Source of the DNA: Deltaproteobacteria bacterium
Lineage (GTDB): Bacteria; Desulfobacterota_D; UBA1144; Nemesobacterales; UBA2774
NCBI GenBank assembly: GCA_040223695.1
Contig: JAVKFU010000007.1
Span: 1 to 64,000, forward strand
Length of the DNA: 64,000 bases
Reading direction: 5' to 3'
Within the stretch, counting starts at the first letter, position 1; every line of letters starts with the position of its first letter. The translations under genes and the position numbers were made by a program. This document shows positions 26,320-34,974 of this stretch, piece by piece. The notes under the pieces are model-generated. The model was not told the DNA's origin. It worked only from the letters and a program-made list of their open reading frames with translations, and searched no databases.

Positions 26320-26867
26320 ATACTTTTGCGTTTTGAATTCTTGTCTTCAGCAACATCTTTTCCGCTTTTTCGGATGTAGTAGAGTCCAAGCGTAAAGGCG
26401 TCAAACATATTCATCCAGTACTTATCCTTATGAGTCCACAGAATTCTTGTTTTCCGAGGGAGGTAAAGAGAAAGCTCTGGGTATGTAGATACTATGAGCG
26501 CCGCAACGTTCATTTTTGTGGGCTGTCTATCTTTGTTGAGAAATTTTCTAGCTGCCGAGGGTTCAATTTCATGAACGTAAATTCCATTGTGGGAAGCGAG
26601 CAGTTTTACCTGACTTGTGTAATTTTTAAGAATCGGATTTTTCTTTCTTTGCGGGTGAGTAAGTTTTCCTATGATCAAAACATTGGGCTTGAAACTTTCG
26701 ATGAGTTCTGTTCCCGGAATTTTTCCCTTGCTTTGTTTCTCCAATCTCTTCTTAAGATTCCTTACTCCATACCGAATCAGTGTAGCGCCATCAAACAAAG
26801 CAAATCCTATCTCCCTTGTGCCGGGATCGAGCGCGAGTATGCGAGTTGGTCTGTGGATGGAAGACAT
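26316..26867 (-). CDS. RuvC-like RNase H-fold protein
   Basis: A 183-residue protein. RILALDPGTREIGFALFDG carries the first catalytic aspartate, LIIGKLTHPQRKK the central strand (the usual E is not in its standard position), and MNMFDAFTLGLYYIR the C-terminal acidic residues. This suits a RuvC-like Holliday-junction nuclease of phage or plasmid type. It lies between a small XRE protein and the CHC2 gene in the replication operon and may resolve replication or recombination intermediates. Confidence 0.65.
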   Translation of the reverse strand: MSSIHRPTRILALDPGTREIGFALFDGATLIRYGVRNLKKRLEKQSKGKIPGTELIESFKPNVLIIGKLTHPQRKKNPILKNYTSQVKLLASHNGIYVHEIEPSAARKFLNKDRQPTKMNVAALIVSTYPELSLYLPRKTRILWTHKDKYWMNMFDAFTLGLYYIRKSGKDVAEDKNSKRKSI

Positions 26868-26869
26868 TC

Positions 26870-27163
26870 TTAAAACTGCTTATTGCTTTCCTTCGACCTT
26901 TTTGTATCTCCGAAGAGTGCTAATTCTTTTTTATCTACGTCCTTTCTGAGATCGCTGAATAAATCTCCAAAAAGTGACTCAACTGGGGCATCGAGTATGT
27001 ATGCAAGCTTGAGCGCGTTCTCGAGATTTGGGAGTATCTTTCCACTTTCCCACTTCGAGAATTGCGTAGGGCACGTGTGTCCCAGAAGATAGGCTATCCG
27101 TTTCTGGCCTAGCCTTTTTCTTTTTCTATATTTCCAGATGTGGTTGATTGAACTAATCTCCAT
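26870..27163 (-). CDS. XRE-family regulator of the replication operon
   Basis: A 97-residue protein with IWKYRKRKRLGQKRIAYLLGHTCPTQFSKWESGKILPNLENALKLAYILD, a clear HTH_3 domain. ATG 27163 follows GGAGAG by 10 bases and is preferred over TTG 27181. First gene of the operon leading to the RuvC-like, CHC2 and primase genes; the promoter is at 27409-27437, within a divergent palindromic region. Confidence 0.7.
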   Translation of the reverse strand: MEISSINHIWKYRKRKRLGQKRIAYLLGHTCPTQFSKWESGKILPNLENALKLAYILDAPVESLFGDLFSDLRKDVDKKELALFGDTKRSKESNKQF

Positions 27164-27233
27164 GACGTAAATACTCTCCAAAGAAACATATGGGTGCAGA
27201 ATATCAGCCTCACTAGATTCAGGGAGTCTGGTA

Positions 27234-27253
27234 AATTTGCCTAAACAGGCAAC
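27234..27253 (+). repeat. recurrent 20-bp motif, copy A
   Basis: AATTTGCC-TAAACA-GGCAAC. Conserved element AATTYGCC-N6-GRCAAC with a near-palindromic TTGCC...GGCAA core. Copy lies 71 bp upstream of the XRE gene start and about 570 bp before the serine recombinase. Confidence 0.5.
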
Positions 27254-27408
27254 TCTGAGGGATATAAAAAAACTGCTTAAACGCAGTCTACATTTGAGAT
27301 GAAGTTAAAAATAAAGAGGAATTTCTTCCTCTTTTAGACGATTATATGTTTACTTTGGGTTTGTTAAATAGGGGTTTTGGTCTATTTTATGGCTAAAGAA
27401 TTGGGAAC

Positions 27409-27449
27409 ATAGTAGCACATATTGACAGATTTGTCAATAGTAATAGTAT
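27409..27449. promoter_or_regulatory. overlapping divergent promoters on a palindrome
   Basis: The palindrome TATTGACA-GATT-TGTCAATA (27420-27439) supplies a -35 box to both directions. Minus: TTGACA (27432-27437), 17-base spacer, TACTAT (27409-27414), toward the replication operon. Plus: TTGACA (27422-27427), 16-base spacer, TAGTAT (27444-27449), toward the small protein and serine recombinase. A regulator bound here would control both. Confidence 0.65.
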
Positions 27450-27464
27450 GTTACCACATTCTAG

Positions 27465-27484
27465 TTTGGTTTATTGGGCAAGTT
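27465..27484 (-). repeat. recurrent 20-bp motif, degenerate copy E
   Basis: AACTTGCC-CAATAA-ACCAAA on the minus strand, with GGGAGGG immediately before it as in copies B and D. The right half is poor, so the copy is only tentative. Confidence 0.3.
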
Positions 27485-27530
27485 TCCCTCCCTTTTGCTT
27501 CTTCCGTTTGTATTTCAAGCTTGATACATT

Positions 27531-27737
27531 ATGAACCGCAATGAATCGAAACAAGGCATTAAACAAGGGTACGTAGAAAGATATAAAGAAATGTATAAAG
27601 ACAAAACTGGACAAGAAATCAGTGATCAAGAAGCATTGAGACACTTTGAGAAGCTTCTTATGCTCGCAAAAGCAGTCTATAAACCAATTCCAATTTCTGA
27701 CAACGATGAGAAGCAGAGAAACAGTCATTCACGGTAG
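27531..27737 (+). CDS. small protein preceding serine recombinase
   Basis: A 68-residue charged, helical protein (NRNESKQGIKQGYVERYKEMYKDKTGQEISDQEALRHFEKLLMLAKAVYKP). It lies 88 bp before the recombinase on the same strand and behind the plus-strand divergent promoter. No family recognised and no strong ribosome-binding site. Codon-like composition and position support it. A recombination directionality or accessory role is only a guess from position. Confidence 0.5.
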   Translation: MNRNESKQGIKQGYVERYKEMYKDKTGQEISDQEALRHFEKLLMLAKAVYKPIPISDNDEKQRNSHSR

Positions 27738-27825
27738 GTGGATACCGTAACCTTGTATATTTATCGGCCGGGAGATACAATGCAGATTGTGCTCCATTAT
27801 TAGAAGCAATGCCATCCTTTGATTC

Positions 27826-29622
27826 GTGTACTCGTCACAAGTAAAAATTAAATATTTCGCTTACTGCAGAAAATCTACGGAAGATTCCAAGCGGCAGGTA
27901 GCCTCTATCAACGACCAAAAAAGCGTTATTTTAACACTCGTTGAGCGTGAAAACCTCAATCTTATAGGAGACCCTTTTACTGAAGAAAAAAGCGCGAAGA
28001 AACCGGGGAGACAAGTGTTTAATGAAATGCTCGACAGGATAGAAAAAGAGGAGGCAAATGGGATTCTGTGTTGGGATATTGACAGGCTCTATAGAAACCC
28101 TATAGATGAGGGGAGGCTACGATGGATGCTCCAAAATGGGATTATAAAAGAAATCCGTACACCATATCGGATGTTTTATCCTGACGATGCCGGACTTTTA
28201 ATGGGAGTTGAAGGTGGCCGAGCAACAGATTATGTAATTAGGCTTTCAAAAAACGTAAAGCGTGCCTTCGGAAGAAAACTCAATGAGGGATGGCGACCTG
28301 GGCCCGCCCCTGTCGGGTATATGAACATGGGTGAGACCGGCGCTAAAATAATAGTCCCCGACCCCGAGCGTTTTGAGCTTATACGTAAAATGTGGGACCT
28401 GATGCTTACGGGAAACTATTCGGTTTTGCGCATTAGAGATATCGCAACCCATGAGTGGGGATTAAGAACAAGAGCCACAAGAAAAATGGGAGGCAAGCCG
28501 CTGAGTATGAGTCATATCTACAAGATTTTCAGCGATACATTCTATTACGGATGGTATTTATGGAAAGACCCGGATACTGGAGAGCAGAGATTGTATCAAG
28601 GAATGCATCAACCAATGATCACAGAGCAAGAATTCGCAAGGATACAAATACTGCTCGGTAAAAATACTAACCCCCGGCCCAAGAAACGCACATTTCCATA
28701 TAGTGGGCTAATGAGGTGTGGTGAGTGCACTTCTAGTATTACTGCTGAAGAAAAGAATCAACTTATTTGTGATGGATGCAAACATAAGTTTTCGTATGAA
28801 AATAAAACTTCTTGCCCTAAGTGTGACATCCAAATATCCGAGATGAGAGGACCTAAATTTTTGCATTACGTCTATTATCACTGCACAAAAAAGAAAAATA
28901 CTGCATGCACACAAAAATCGATACGGGTGAAAGAGCTTGAGAGGCAGTACAATGAGCAGCTCCTACGTCTCAAGATTGACAAGGATTATTTTAAGCTCGC
29001 TCTTGATTACCTTCGAGAGACTCAAATGACGACGGCAGAAGAAGAGAAAGCCATTCGCCAGTCATTGCAGAAAGCATACGATAACTGTCAAATCCGTATC
29101 AACAATCTTAATAAGGAATATACCTCGCCCCAGAATGAGAATTACGCTCTTTACTCTCCTGATGAATTTAAATCATTGAAAGGCGAGCTTTTGAAGGAAA
29201 GAAATGGGATTGAACAAGAGCTGAAGAATATAAAACATAATCTTGATAGAACATATGAGCTTTCTGAACGCACATTTAATTTCTGCGTTTACGCCTCTTA
29301 CCATTTCACGAATGGGGATTTTCAAACCAAAAAGGAGATATTCTCTGCCATAGGTTCGAACCTGACGCTAAAGGACGGAAAACTTAGAATTGAAGCCCTT
29401 GAACCGTATATTCTGATTGAGAATGCGCTTTCAACTATACACGATGAAATTAGCAGGTTCGAACCTAACAATAATGGCTTCAATAAAAGAAAAGAAGCAG
29501 CTTTTGCTGCTTCCATTCCAATCTGGCTGGGGACCTTGGAGGACGTTAGAACCTGGATTTATGAAAACCAAGGATGGTTTGATGTTCCGGTATTAGTAAA
29601 AATACTTAGAAAATTATCCTAA
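27826..29622 (+). CDS. large serine recombinase (site-specific integrase)
   Basis: A 598-residue recombinase. N-terminal resolvase domain: YFAYCRKSTEDSKRQVASINDQ, with the nucleophilic serine in RKS. The recombinase domain covers about residues 160-270 (FGRKLNEGWRPGPAPVGYMNMG). A zinc beta-ribbon follows (MRCGECTSSITAEE...CDGCKHKF...CPKCD), then a coiled-coil (about 375-480). This is the architecture of large serine integrases that move phage and mobile cassettes. The GTG start has weak ribosome-binding support. A short hairpin lies inside the 3' coding region at 29494-29513. A related remnant of its C-terminus is found at 30221. Confidence 0.85.
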   Translation: MYSSQVKIKYFAYCRKSTEDSKRQVASINDQKSVILTLVERENLNLIGDPFTEEKSAKKPGRQVFNEMLDRIEKEEANGILCWDIDRLYRNPIDEGRLRWMLQNGIIKEIRTPYRMFYPDDAGLLMGVEGGRATDYVIRLSKNVKRAFGRKLNEGWRPGPAPVGYMNMGETGAKIIVPDPERFELIRKMWDLMLTGNYSVLRIRDIATHEWGLRTRATRKMGGKPLSMSHIYKIFSDTFYYGWYLWKDPDTGEQRLYQGMHQPMITEQEFARIQILLGKNTNPRPKKRTFPYSGLMRCGECTSSITAEEKNQLICDGCKHKFSYENKTSCPKCDIQISEMRGPKFLHYVYYHCTKKKNTACTQKSIRVKELERQYNEQLLRLKIDKDYFKLALDYLRETQMTTAEEEKAIRQSLQKAYDNCQIRINNLNKEYTSPQNENYALYSPDEFKSLKGELLKERNGIEQELKNIKHNLDRTYELSERTFNFCVYASYHFTNGDFQTKKEIFSAIGSNLTLKDGKLRIEALEPYILIENALSTIHDEISRFEPNNNGFNKRKEAAFAASIPIWLGTLEDVRTWIYENQGWFDVPVLVKILRKLS

Positions 29623-29869
29623 TTAACCACACCAAGACACCGCTAACAATTCCGAGGACTCCAATCATGGTTATCATTGAATTGCTGACGAACGATGACT
29701 CGCCTCGTTTTATATTTTCTCCAGTCATCGCGGCTTTCCCAAATAGAGTAACCAAAAAGCCGACTAAAACACCAATAAGTGCTCCTATTTTTAGGCCGGT
29801 TATTATTTTTGCGCCAAAAACGACTCCCCAGAAACTTCCAGTAATGGCCCCTAAAAAAAGCGCTGTAGA
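29606..29869 (-). pseudogene. start-less membrane-protein frame convergent with recombinase
   Basis: An open frame of 87 codons translates to GAITGSFWGVVFGAKIITGLK, then GALIGVLVGFLVTLF and MITMIGVLGIVSGVLVWLI: three glycine-rich hydrophobic segments, clearly membrane-like. A stop codon lies just upstream and no ATG, GTG or TTG precedes the first segment. It overlaps the recombinase 3' end. It is either a remnant, uses a rare start (ATT), or contains a sequencing error. Too strange to call a gene, too protein-like to ignore. Confidence 0.35.
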
Positions 29870-29902
29870 TTATTGAGACAAACATTAATAATATACAAAA
29901 AA

Positions 29903-30148
29903 TTAATGCTCAAGTTTGATGCCGATTTTTTGGGCAATTTCCTGAAACCATCGGTCATGACGGTCCATTCTATTTTTCATCGCTGCCATTTCTTGAAAAT
30001 AGGTATCTGCTTTCTTTATGTACGCGTCTACCGCATTAGTTAAGTTATTTACATCAGCCTTATCCGCTTTATTCTCTAACGTCATCCCTATCTTCTCAAA
30101 CTTCCCATCCAAATATTCAATTAATTCTTTGGAATCATTTTCGTTCAT
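29903..30148 (-). CDS. small coiled-coil protein
   Basis: An 81-residue charged helical protein: LIEYLDGKFEKIGMTLENKADKADVNNLTNAVDAYIKKADTYFQEMAAMKNRMDRHDRWFQEIAQKIG. Heptad-like hydrophobic spacing suggests a coiled coil. No family recognised. It lies between the recombinase and copy B of the recurrent motif. Confidence 0.5.
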   Translation of the reverse strand: MNENDSKELIEYLDGKFEKIGMTLENKADKADVNNLTNAVDAYIKKADTYFQEMAAMKNRMDRHDRWFQEIAQKIGIKLEH

Positions 30149-30195
30149 ATATGTCTATAATAGATTATTTATACTCGCCAAGTCAAAGGAGGGTA

Positions 30196-30215
30196 AATTC
30201 GCCTTTCCAGGCAAC
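30196..30215 (+). repeat. recurrent 20-bp motif, copy B
   Basis: AATTCGCC-TTTCCA-GGCAAC, preceded by GGAGGG (30188-30193). It ends 5 bp before the recombinase 3' remnant, so copies A and B bracket the serine-recombinase cassette. Confidence 0.5.
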
Positions 30216-30220
30216 TTTTG

Positions 30221-30307
30221 CTGGGGACCTTGGGGGACGTTAGAACATGGATTCATGAAAACCAAGGGTGGTTTCAAGTTCCGGTGCTAACTCAAATTGA
30301 ATTATAA
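30221..30307 (+). pseudogene. 3' remnant of a second serine recombinase gene
   Basis: Translates in frame to LGTLGDVRTWIHENQGWFQV + PVLTQIEL then stop. The intact recombinase ends LGTLEDVRTWIYENQGWFDV + PVLVKILRKLS. 20 of the first 23 residues agree. Only the last 28 codons remain, joined directly to motif copy B. This shows that an earlier, related recombinase gene was cut away here. Confidence 0.75.
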
Positions 30308-30347
30308 TTCCATTATATTGTTTTCAGGTTGAATAAGAAGTGCGGGG

Positions 30348-30367
30348 AATTTGCCCATTAAGACAAC
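30348..30367 (+). repeat. recurrent 20-bp motif, copy C
   Basis: AATTTGCC-CATTAA-GACAAC, flanked by TGCGGGG and CACCGCA in inverted orientation. It lies 40 bp after the recombinase remnant and 101 bp before the 3' end of the OLD-family gene. Confidence 0.5.
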
Positions 30368-30468
30368 TCTCACCGCAGGAACAGCTGTCTTTCAAAAAAC
30401 AGGAAATTACCGACTATTAGATTTTACAGTTAGTGTCCTTTGAGATATTAAGCTTGTCAGCCTAATCA

Positions 30469-32280
30469 TCATGGAATCCCGTAAATCTGGCGAAGTTTTG
30501 CTGTGAATGGAGTCGGCAGACTGCCACTATCTACCAATGAAACAAAATGATTCAAAACCGCTAGTGGCTTATTACGGCCTTGATAAGAAAAACCAAGTTC
30601 ATCCTCTATAGTAGGGTTGTAGGTTATTACTGGCGTTCCAGCACGAACAGTGCTTGCTATAAGAGCATTGTCTGGATCGGTGGAATTGTCAATATCATGA
30701 ACAACAAGATAATCAATTTGAAAATGATTTAGGACCCTACAAAACAAAGGGATAAGGTCCTTTGAATGACAATTGATAAACGTCGTATCGCGCTTCTGGC
30801 CTGGATCGGCTGAAAAGAAACTAAGCAGATCGGGTGCCTTTTGGAAAACTGCCATTTCTGTATCACCCTCTACAAGTACGACTCTTTTTGCAAAAAACAG
30901 TTCGTTCACCGCCGGATCAAACTCCAGAATCATACGAAAACGATCTCTCTCCTCTCGTGCACTCGTACCTGAAAATATATCAGTCATAACTTGCAATGTA
31001 CTCACATTACGATTCGCATCCTTCTGAAAGCGGACAATATTCTTATGACTATCGGAAATATCTATAAGCGTAGGAGAGTGCGTGGTACAAATGACCTGAT
31101 ATTTATCTTGAGCCGTGAGTGACATAAGTACATCTTTCATACGCCGTAACATATGCGGGTGCATATAGATCTCAGGCTCTTCAATTCCAAAAATTACCGA
31201 TCGTTTGTCCCAGCCTTCCGTATTCACGCCATCAACCGCTCGTGAATAATCATTAAGGATTTGCAACAATGTAATGACAAGACAACGTTGTAAACCATGT
31301 CCTTGTAGTGGCACATCTGTTTTGAATCCATCGTCTATTTTCAAAACCGTGCCTGGTAAAATATGAGCATTTAGATCAATGTCTTTAGGTTCGATGAAGG
31401 CTTGCGCTTGTATCACTGACGAAAGTTTGTCAGTGATATCGGTTTCAAGTTGCGAAATCTCTCCAGCCTGAGTCCACTCCGGATGTGCAGCGTCTGGTTT
31501 GAACAGAGCCTGAACACGCTTCAATTGTTCATTTAGAGCAATTACTTCGGGCTTCACAGCTAGCTTTCTTTCAAGAATTAGGTTAATAATTTTCCCGTAA
31601 GTAGTTATGTCTTTTGCCTTCGTTTCTTCACTTACATCTTGAACGGCTGGAACATAAACGAATTGAGGCAAAATGCTGTTTGCATTTGATTTCCAACTTC
31701 CCCCGCCCCCAGGATTGTTGGCCCAGTCGTTAGTATATGTTATTAATTCCGGGCGTGTTTCTCTTATTTTTTGTCTAAGCAACTCTTTGGTTGCTTCGTT
31801 ACATCGATTATGTCCGGCTTCTGTTCTAACTTCTGCTATCAATTCATTAAATTCATCGGGCCAGCCATTTGTCCAGGTCGTTCCTTGCTCCGGCCACCCA
31901 GTTATTAATTCAATACGTTGATATGAAAAGTATTGTTCTTCCCATACCTCCTTATCACCATCGACTTCAAGCCAGAATTTCTTCCGTAGTATCCACTTAT
32001 CACCATTCATGCGGCCCTGAACTGCGGGCTTAAGCCTTTCTTCCTCAGTCAATTCCGTGAAATGGCCAATAAATTCAATTGCAGACACCTCATCGCAGAT
32101 TTCATTTCGATAAAGTCCCCTGTCTTTGATCTGCTTACCGCTCAAGAAAAGCTCCAGTGCTTGTAACACTGTAGATTTACCAGCATTATTTTCTCCAATA
32201 AGAAAAAGAATTTCATCCCATTCGAGACTGATTGAACTTAAGTTCTTGAAGTTTTTGATTTCAAATTTTATGAGCTTCAT
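30469..32280 (-). CDS. OLD-family AAA+ ATPase/TOPRIM nuclease
   Basis: A 603-residue protein. N-terminal ABC/SMC-like ATPase: Walker A LIGENNAGKSTVLQALELF (residues about 28-46), and Walker B/D-loop in VIFGIEEPEIYMHPHMLRRM. H-loop region TTHSPTLIDI follows. A C-terminal TOPRIM domain has the glutamate in VVLVEGDTEMAVF (about 465) and DxD in VVHDIDNSTD. This is the OLD (overcoming lysogenization defect) nuclease layout used in antiphage systems such as Gabija GajA, but no GajB-type helicase is adjacent, so it is a class-1 solitary type. A hairpin lies just upstream. The gene is A+T-rich cargo. Confidence 0.85.
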   Translation of the reverse strand: MKLIKFEIKNFKNLSSISLEWDEILFLIGENNAGKSTVLQALELFLSGKQIKDRGLYRNEICDEVSAIEFIGHFTELTEEERLKPAVQGRMNGDKWILRKKFWLEVDGDKEVWEEQYFSYQRIELITGWPEQGTTWTNGWPDEFNELIAEVRTEAGHNRCNEATKELLRQKIRETRPELITYTNDWANNPGGGGSWKSNANSILPQFVYVPAVQDVSEETKAKDITTYGKIINLILERKLAVKPEVIALNEQLKRVQALFKPDAAHPEWTQAGEISQLETDITDKLSSVIQAQAFIEPKDIDLNAHILPGTVLKIDDGFKTDVPLQGHGLQRCLVITLLQILNDYSRAVDGVNTEGWDKRSVIFGIEEPEIYMHPHMLRRMKDVLMSLTAQDKYQVICTTHSPTLIDISDSHKNIVRFQKDANRNVSTLQVMTDIFSGTSAREERDRFRMILEFDPAVNELFFAKRVVLVEGDTEMAVFQKAPDLLSFFSADPGQKRDTTFINCHSKDLIPLFCRVLNHFQIDYLVVHDIDNSTDPDNALIASTVRAGTPVITYNPTIEDELGFSYQGRNKPLAVLNHFVSLVDSGSLPTPFTAKLRQIYGIP

Positions 32281-32326
32281 GGATTCAAGGTTATAAGCAT
32301 TTTTATGATTCTCAGACTCCGAATCA

Positions 32327-32353
32327 ATATTTCATTTTTTTAGAATGAAATAT
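32327..32353. promoter_or_regulatory. 10-bp-stem hairpin upstream of OLD gene
   Basis: ATATTTCATT and AATGAAATAT pair perfectly across a 7-nt loop. It lies 47 bp upstream of the OLD-family start. The rest of 32281-32828 is A+T-rich with no gene. Confidence 0.45.
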
Positions 32354-32828
32354 AAGCAGTAACATTAATTAAACATCAAATTGATGCAATTTTTCAAGTC
32401 GGATAAAGTGGCTATGAAATGATATCACCTCCACAGTATTTCATTTTTCTTTGTTCCTTGAAGTCCCTATATTTTCGCTATGGTACATCCCACGAATGAT
32501 GTTGTAAAGAATAATCATTTTTTTGATTAATTGCCGACATGATCAATGTCAGTCTTGAGTAAGCAGATTAATGTCATTAGTATCGTAATAATCCTTATAT
32601 TATCCTTCACATTGCTGAGTTCTCGAAGAATGATAACGTCATACATTGATTTCGACAATCTGCTGAACTGCTCCCTATAGTAGGCGAATAAGTTAAGTTA
32701 GATTTATGACAAATAACTCTATATATTGTTCATTGGAATGCTTTGGTAGCGTAAATTCATCTTAACTTAAATTTAAGCTTAAACCGAAACTCACAAAAGG
32801 GGATCAGTCCTTAAAGAGGTAACACTAA

Positions 32829-33965
32829 TCATAACATCAAATCTGCATATAATTCTCCAAAATTAATATCTTTAATATTTCTTCTGTCATATTCGTTCCT
32901 TAATGTTATTAAAGTCTCTTGAAAATTTATGCTAGAACATCCATTTTTTATTGCTTCACGGGCTTCTATAAATGCAGCGAGATGATCGCATGCTTTAATA
33001 ATATCACCATCTCTTATAAGTTCTCCGTTAGATGGATCAGTAATATCCTCAAATTCATTTTCACAGAAAAGTCCTAACTCTTTATGCCATTCTTCTGGTA
33101 CTAGTTTGTATATAATATCCATCTCTTCTTTTTCGTATTTTTTGATCAATTCATCAAGACCCGGAATAGATCTCTTTACAGGCGATATGATATCTCGAGT
33201 GAGAACTTCAGGTAAATCGTGAAAAAGACCAGTGAAATAATTATTGAAAGTCCTTTCGTGAGAAGCACCGTTCGTCAGAGAAAAAAGATAGGACATTATA
33301 GCAACAAACAGTGAATGTCCAAGAACAGAAGTTTTAGGTATCCTATGAAGATTAGACCATCTAGCCTGAAACCTGAGTTGCGCACAAAGATCTATGAATT
33401 TTAGAATACTAGGTTTGGCGCTCAATGATTTCACACATTCTAATTCTGAATAACGCTCTATTTGATCTATCAAGTTTTTTTCAACATCCTCAATTTCGAA
33501 TCCACCAGGATTGATATTCTTAATAAACTTGAATTCCCAATATGAGGCTTTAAGATGAGCATACTCCAGAATTTTTTTATTTTTTGTTTCCTCATAATTT
33601 GAAAAATAATCATTAAATCTTTGAAAAAACTCATCATCCATGTTTGATATTAATTGCTCCCATTCTTTAACTACATTTTTTCTTAAAGTTTCATACTTTT
33701 CTGGATCACTTTTTATCTTATAGAAAATTGGTGGTTTTAAGTCAGTTACAACAATCCGTTGAAGAAGTTCAAAAATTCCCCCCTCAATTATCTCGATCCA
33801 ACTAATACCTCCATTCTCCTCCTCTAATTTGCCTAGAACATAGGCAATCACCATCTTATGAGCTTGTTTATCTAGTTCTATGAATTCTATAGGTCGTGGT
33901 TTATCATTCCATCTTTGCATGTACGCAGAATCAAAAATCCTTAATAATAGTGAAATTCGTATCAT
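32829..33965 (-). CDS. HD-domain phosphohydrolase
   Basis: A 378-residue protein. The C-terminal half has RIPKTSVLGHSLFVAIMSYLFS, FHDLPEVLTRDI and IKACDHLAAFIEA, giving the H...HD...D metal ligands of YfbR/HDDC2-like HD phosphohydrolases (nucleotide 5'-phosphatases). The N-terminal half, about 160 residues, also begins HD-like (IELDKQAHKMVIAYVLG) but lacks the HD pair and is unassigned. GGAGG stands 8 bases before ATG. It stands in a cargo island, where nucleotide depletion would be a plausible antiphage role; direct evidence is absent. Confidence 0.75.
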   Translation of the reverse strand: MIRISLLLRIFDSAYMQRWNDKPRPIEFIELDKQAHKMVIAYVLGKLEEENGGISWIEIIEGGIFELLQRIVVTDLKPPIFYKIKSDPEKYETLRKNVVKEWEQLISNMDDEFFQRFNDYFSNYEETKNKKILEYAHLKASYWEFKFIKNINPGGFEIEDVEKNLIDQIERYSELECVKSLSAKPSILKFIDLCAQLRFQARWSNLHRIPKTSVLGHSLFVAIMSYLFSLTNGASHERTFNNYFTGLFHDLPEVLTRDIISPVKRSIPGLDELIKKYEKEEMDIIYKLVPEEWHKELGLFCENEFEDITDPSNGELIRDGDIIKACDHLAAFIEAREAIKNGCSSINFQETLITLRNEYDRRNIKDINFGELYADLML

Positions 33966-34974
33966 GCCTGAAACCTCCGCATTGGTTATTTGGAACTCTG
34001 TTACTCTTTATTTTTATAGGTTACGAGTTCCATAGACGTTTGGTGTAAAGCAGATGTAATTTTACTATGGATTACCAATAAAACTGGGTGATAAAAATCT
34101 AGTGATGTGAAAATAAAAACTAAATTTAGATTAGGCATAAGTATACTAACCACAATTAAGCATTCTCCTTAATTAATCTTAATATATTTGAGTCTTTCTA
34201 TAGAAAATGATTATAATGTGATTTGAAACTAGAACTTATTAACTTATAAATTTTATCAACGTAATTTTAAGATTTGGTTCATCGTTGATTTCGCATTCCA
34301 ATATTTCAATGATTGACAAGCCTTTTCTCTGTAACAGGTTTATGTTTTTCATCCCTAGGCTTATTTCTTTGAGTTATATTTTCCCGAAAATTTAAATTTG
34401 TTTTTGGGAGTTTTGCTCTCTTAAAAGCATCGTGAGCATGCCAAAAAATCCATCCACTAAAGTGATTTTTTTGTGCCATTGAAGAACAATATCCGTTTTA
34501 CTATATAGCCTATTATCGTGTAATTGATATCTAAAACCCAAGTTAAAATAGTAAACTTTGGACAATCAATTCTGGAGCTGTATTTTTACATTTTCCACAA
34601 GCCATTATCTCACTTCTTGTAGTCGCTTGAACGCTTAAGCTTCCTAACTGTATTATTAGACTTCTTACAAATAATAATCCAATGTATGTGATTTCTAAGA
34701 TTCAACTATTATGATATCATACACTTGGATATAGACCACCTGCTCCACAGGTTACCTTATCATGGAATAAAAGACGGATCTTGAAAGCAAATTTCTTTCA
34801 ACTAACGAGAGAATTATATAAAAATATCTAACTCTAAAGGTAGACCGGTTTCCGGAGACTTGACAATAAAATATTGCTGCTTTGTGAATGGATATAGAAA
34901 GTAATTTTATGTTTTACCGGACTATTGGTAATAATTAAATAACATAACAGATAATTGTGTGGGAAGTTCAGCAA
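33966..34974. other. about 1 kb A+T-rich interval with little coding signal
   Basis: I see no protein gene above 60 codons, no repeat array and no RNA gene. The one item of note is a minus-strand frame at 34306-34479. Promoter-like A+T-rich hexamers are many and not informative. Confidence 0.4.
34306..34479 (-). CDS. possible 57-residue basic protein
   Basis: An ATG-initiated frame gives MAQKNHFSGWIFWHAHDAFK and continues RAKLPKTNLNFRENITQRNK to a stop after RLVNH. It is basic, with tryptophan and histidine clusters that are uncommon in random A+T-rich frames. No family and no good ribosome-binding site, so it may be a remnant. Confidence 0.3.
   Translation of the reverse strand: MAQKNHFSGWIFWHAHDAFKRAKLPKTNLNFRENITQRNKPRDEKHKPVTEKRLVNH

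Noticed and set aside
30469-33965. OLD gene plus neighbour as a Gabija system
   Set aside because: The neighbouring gene is an HD phosphohydrolase, not a UvrD-like GajB helicase, and is separated by 548 bp.
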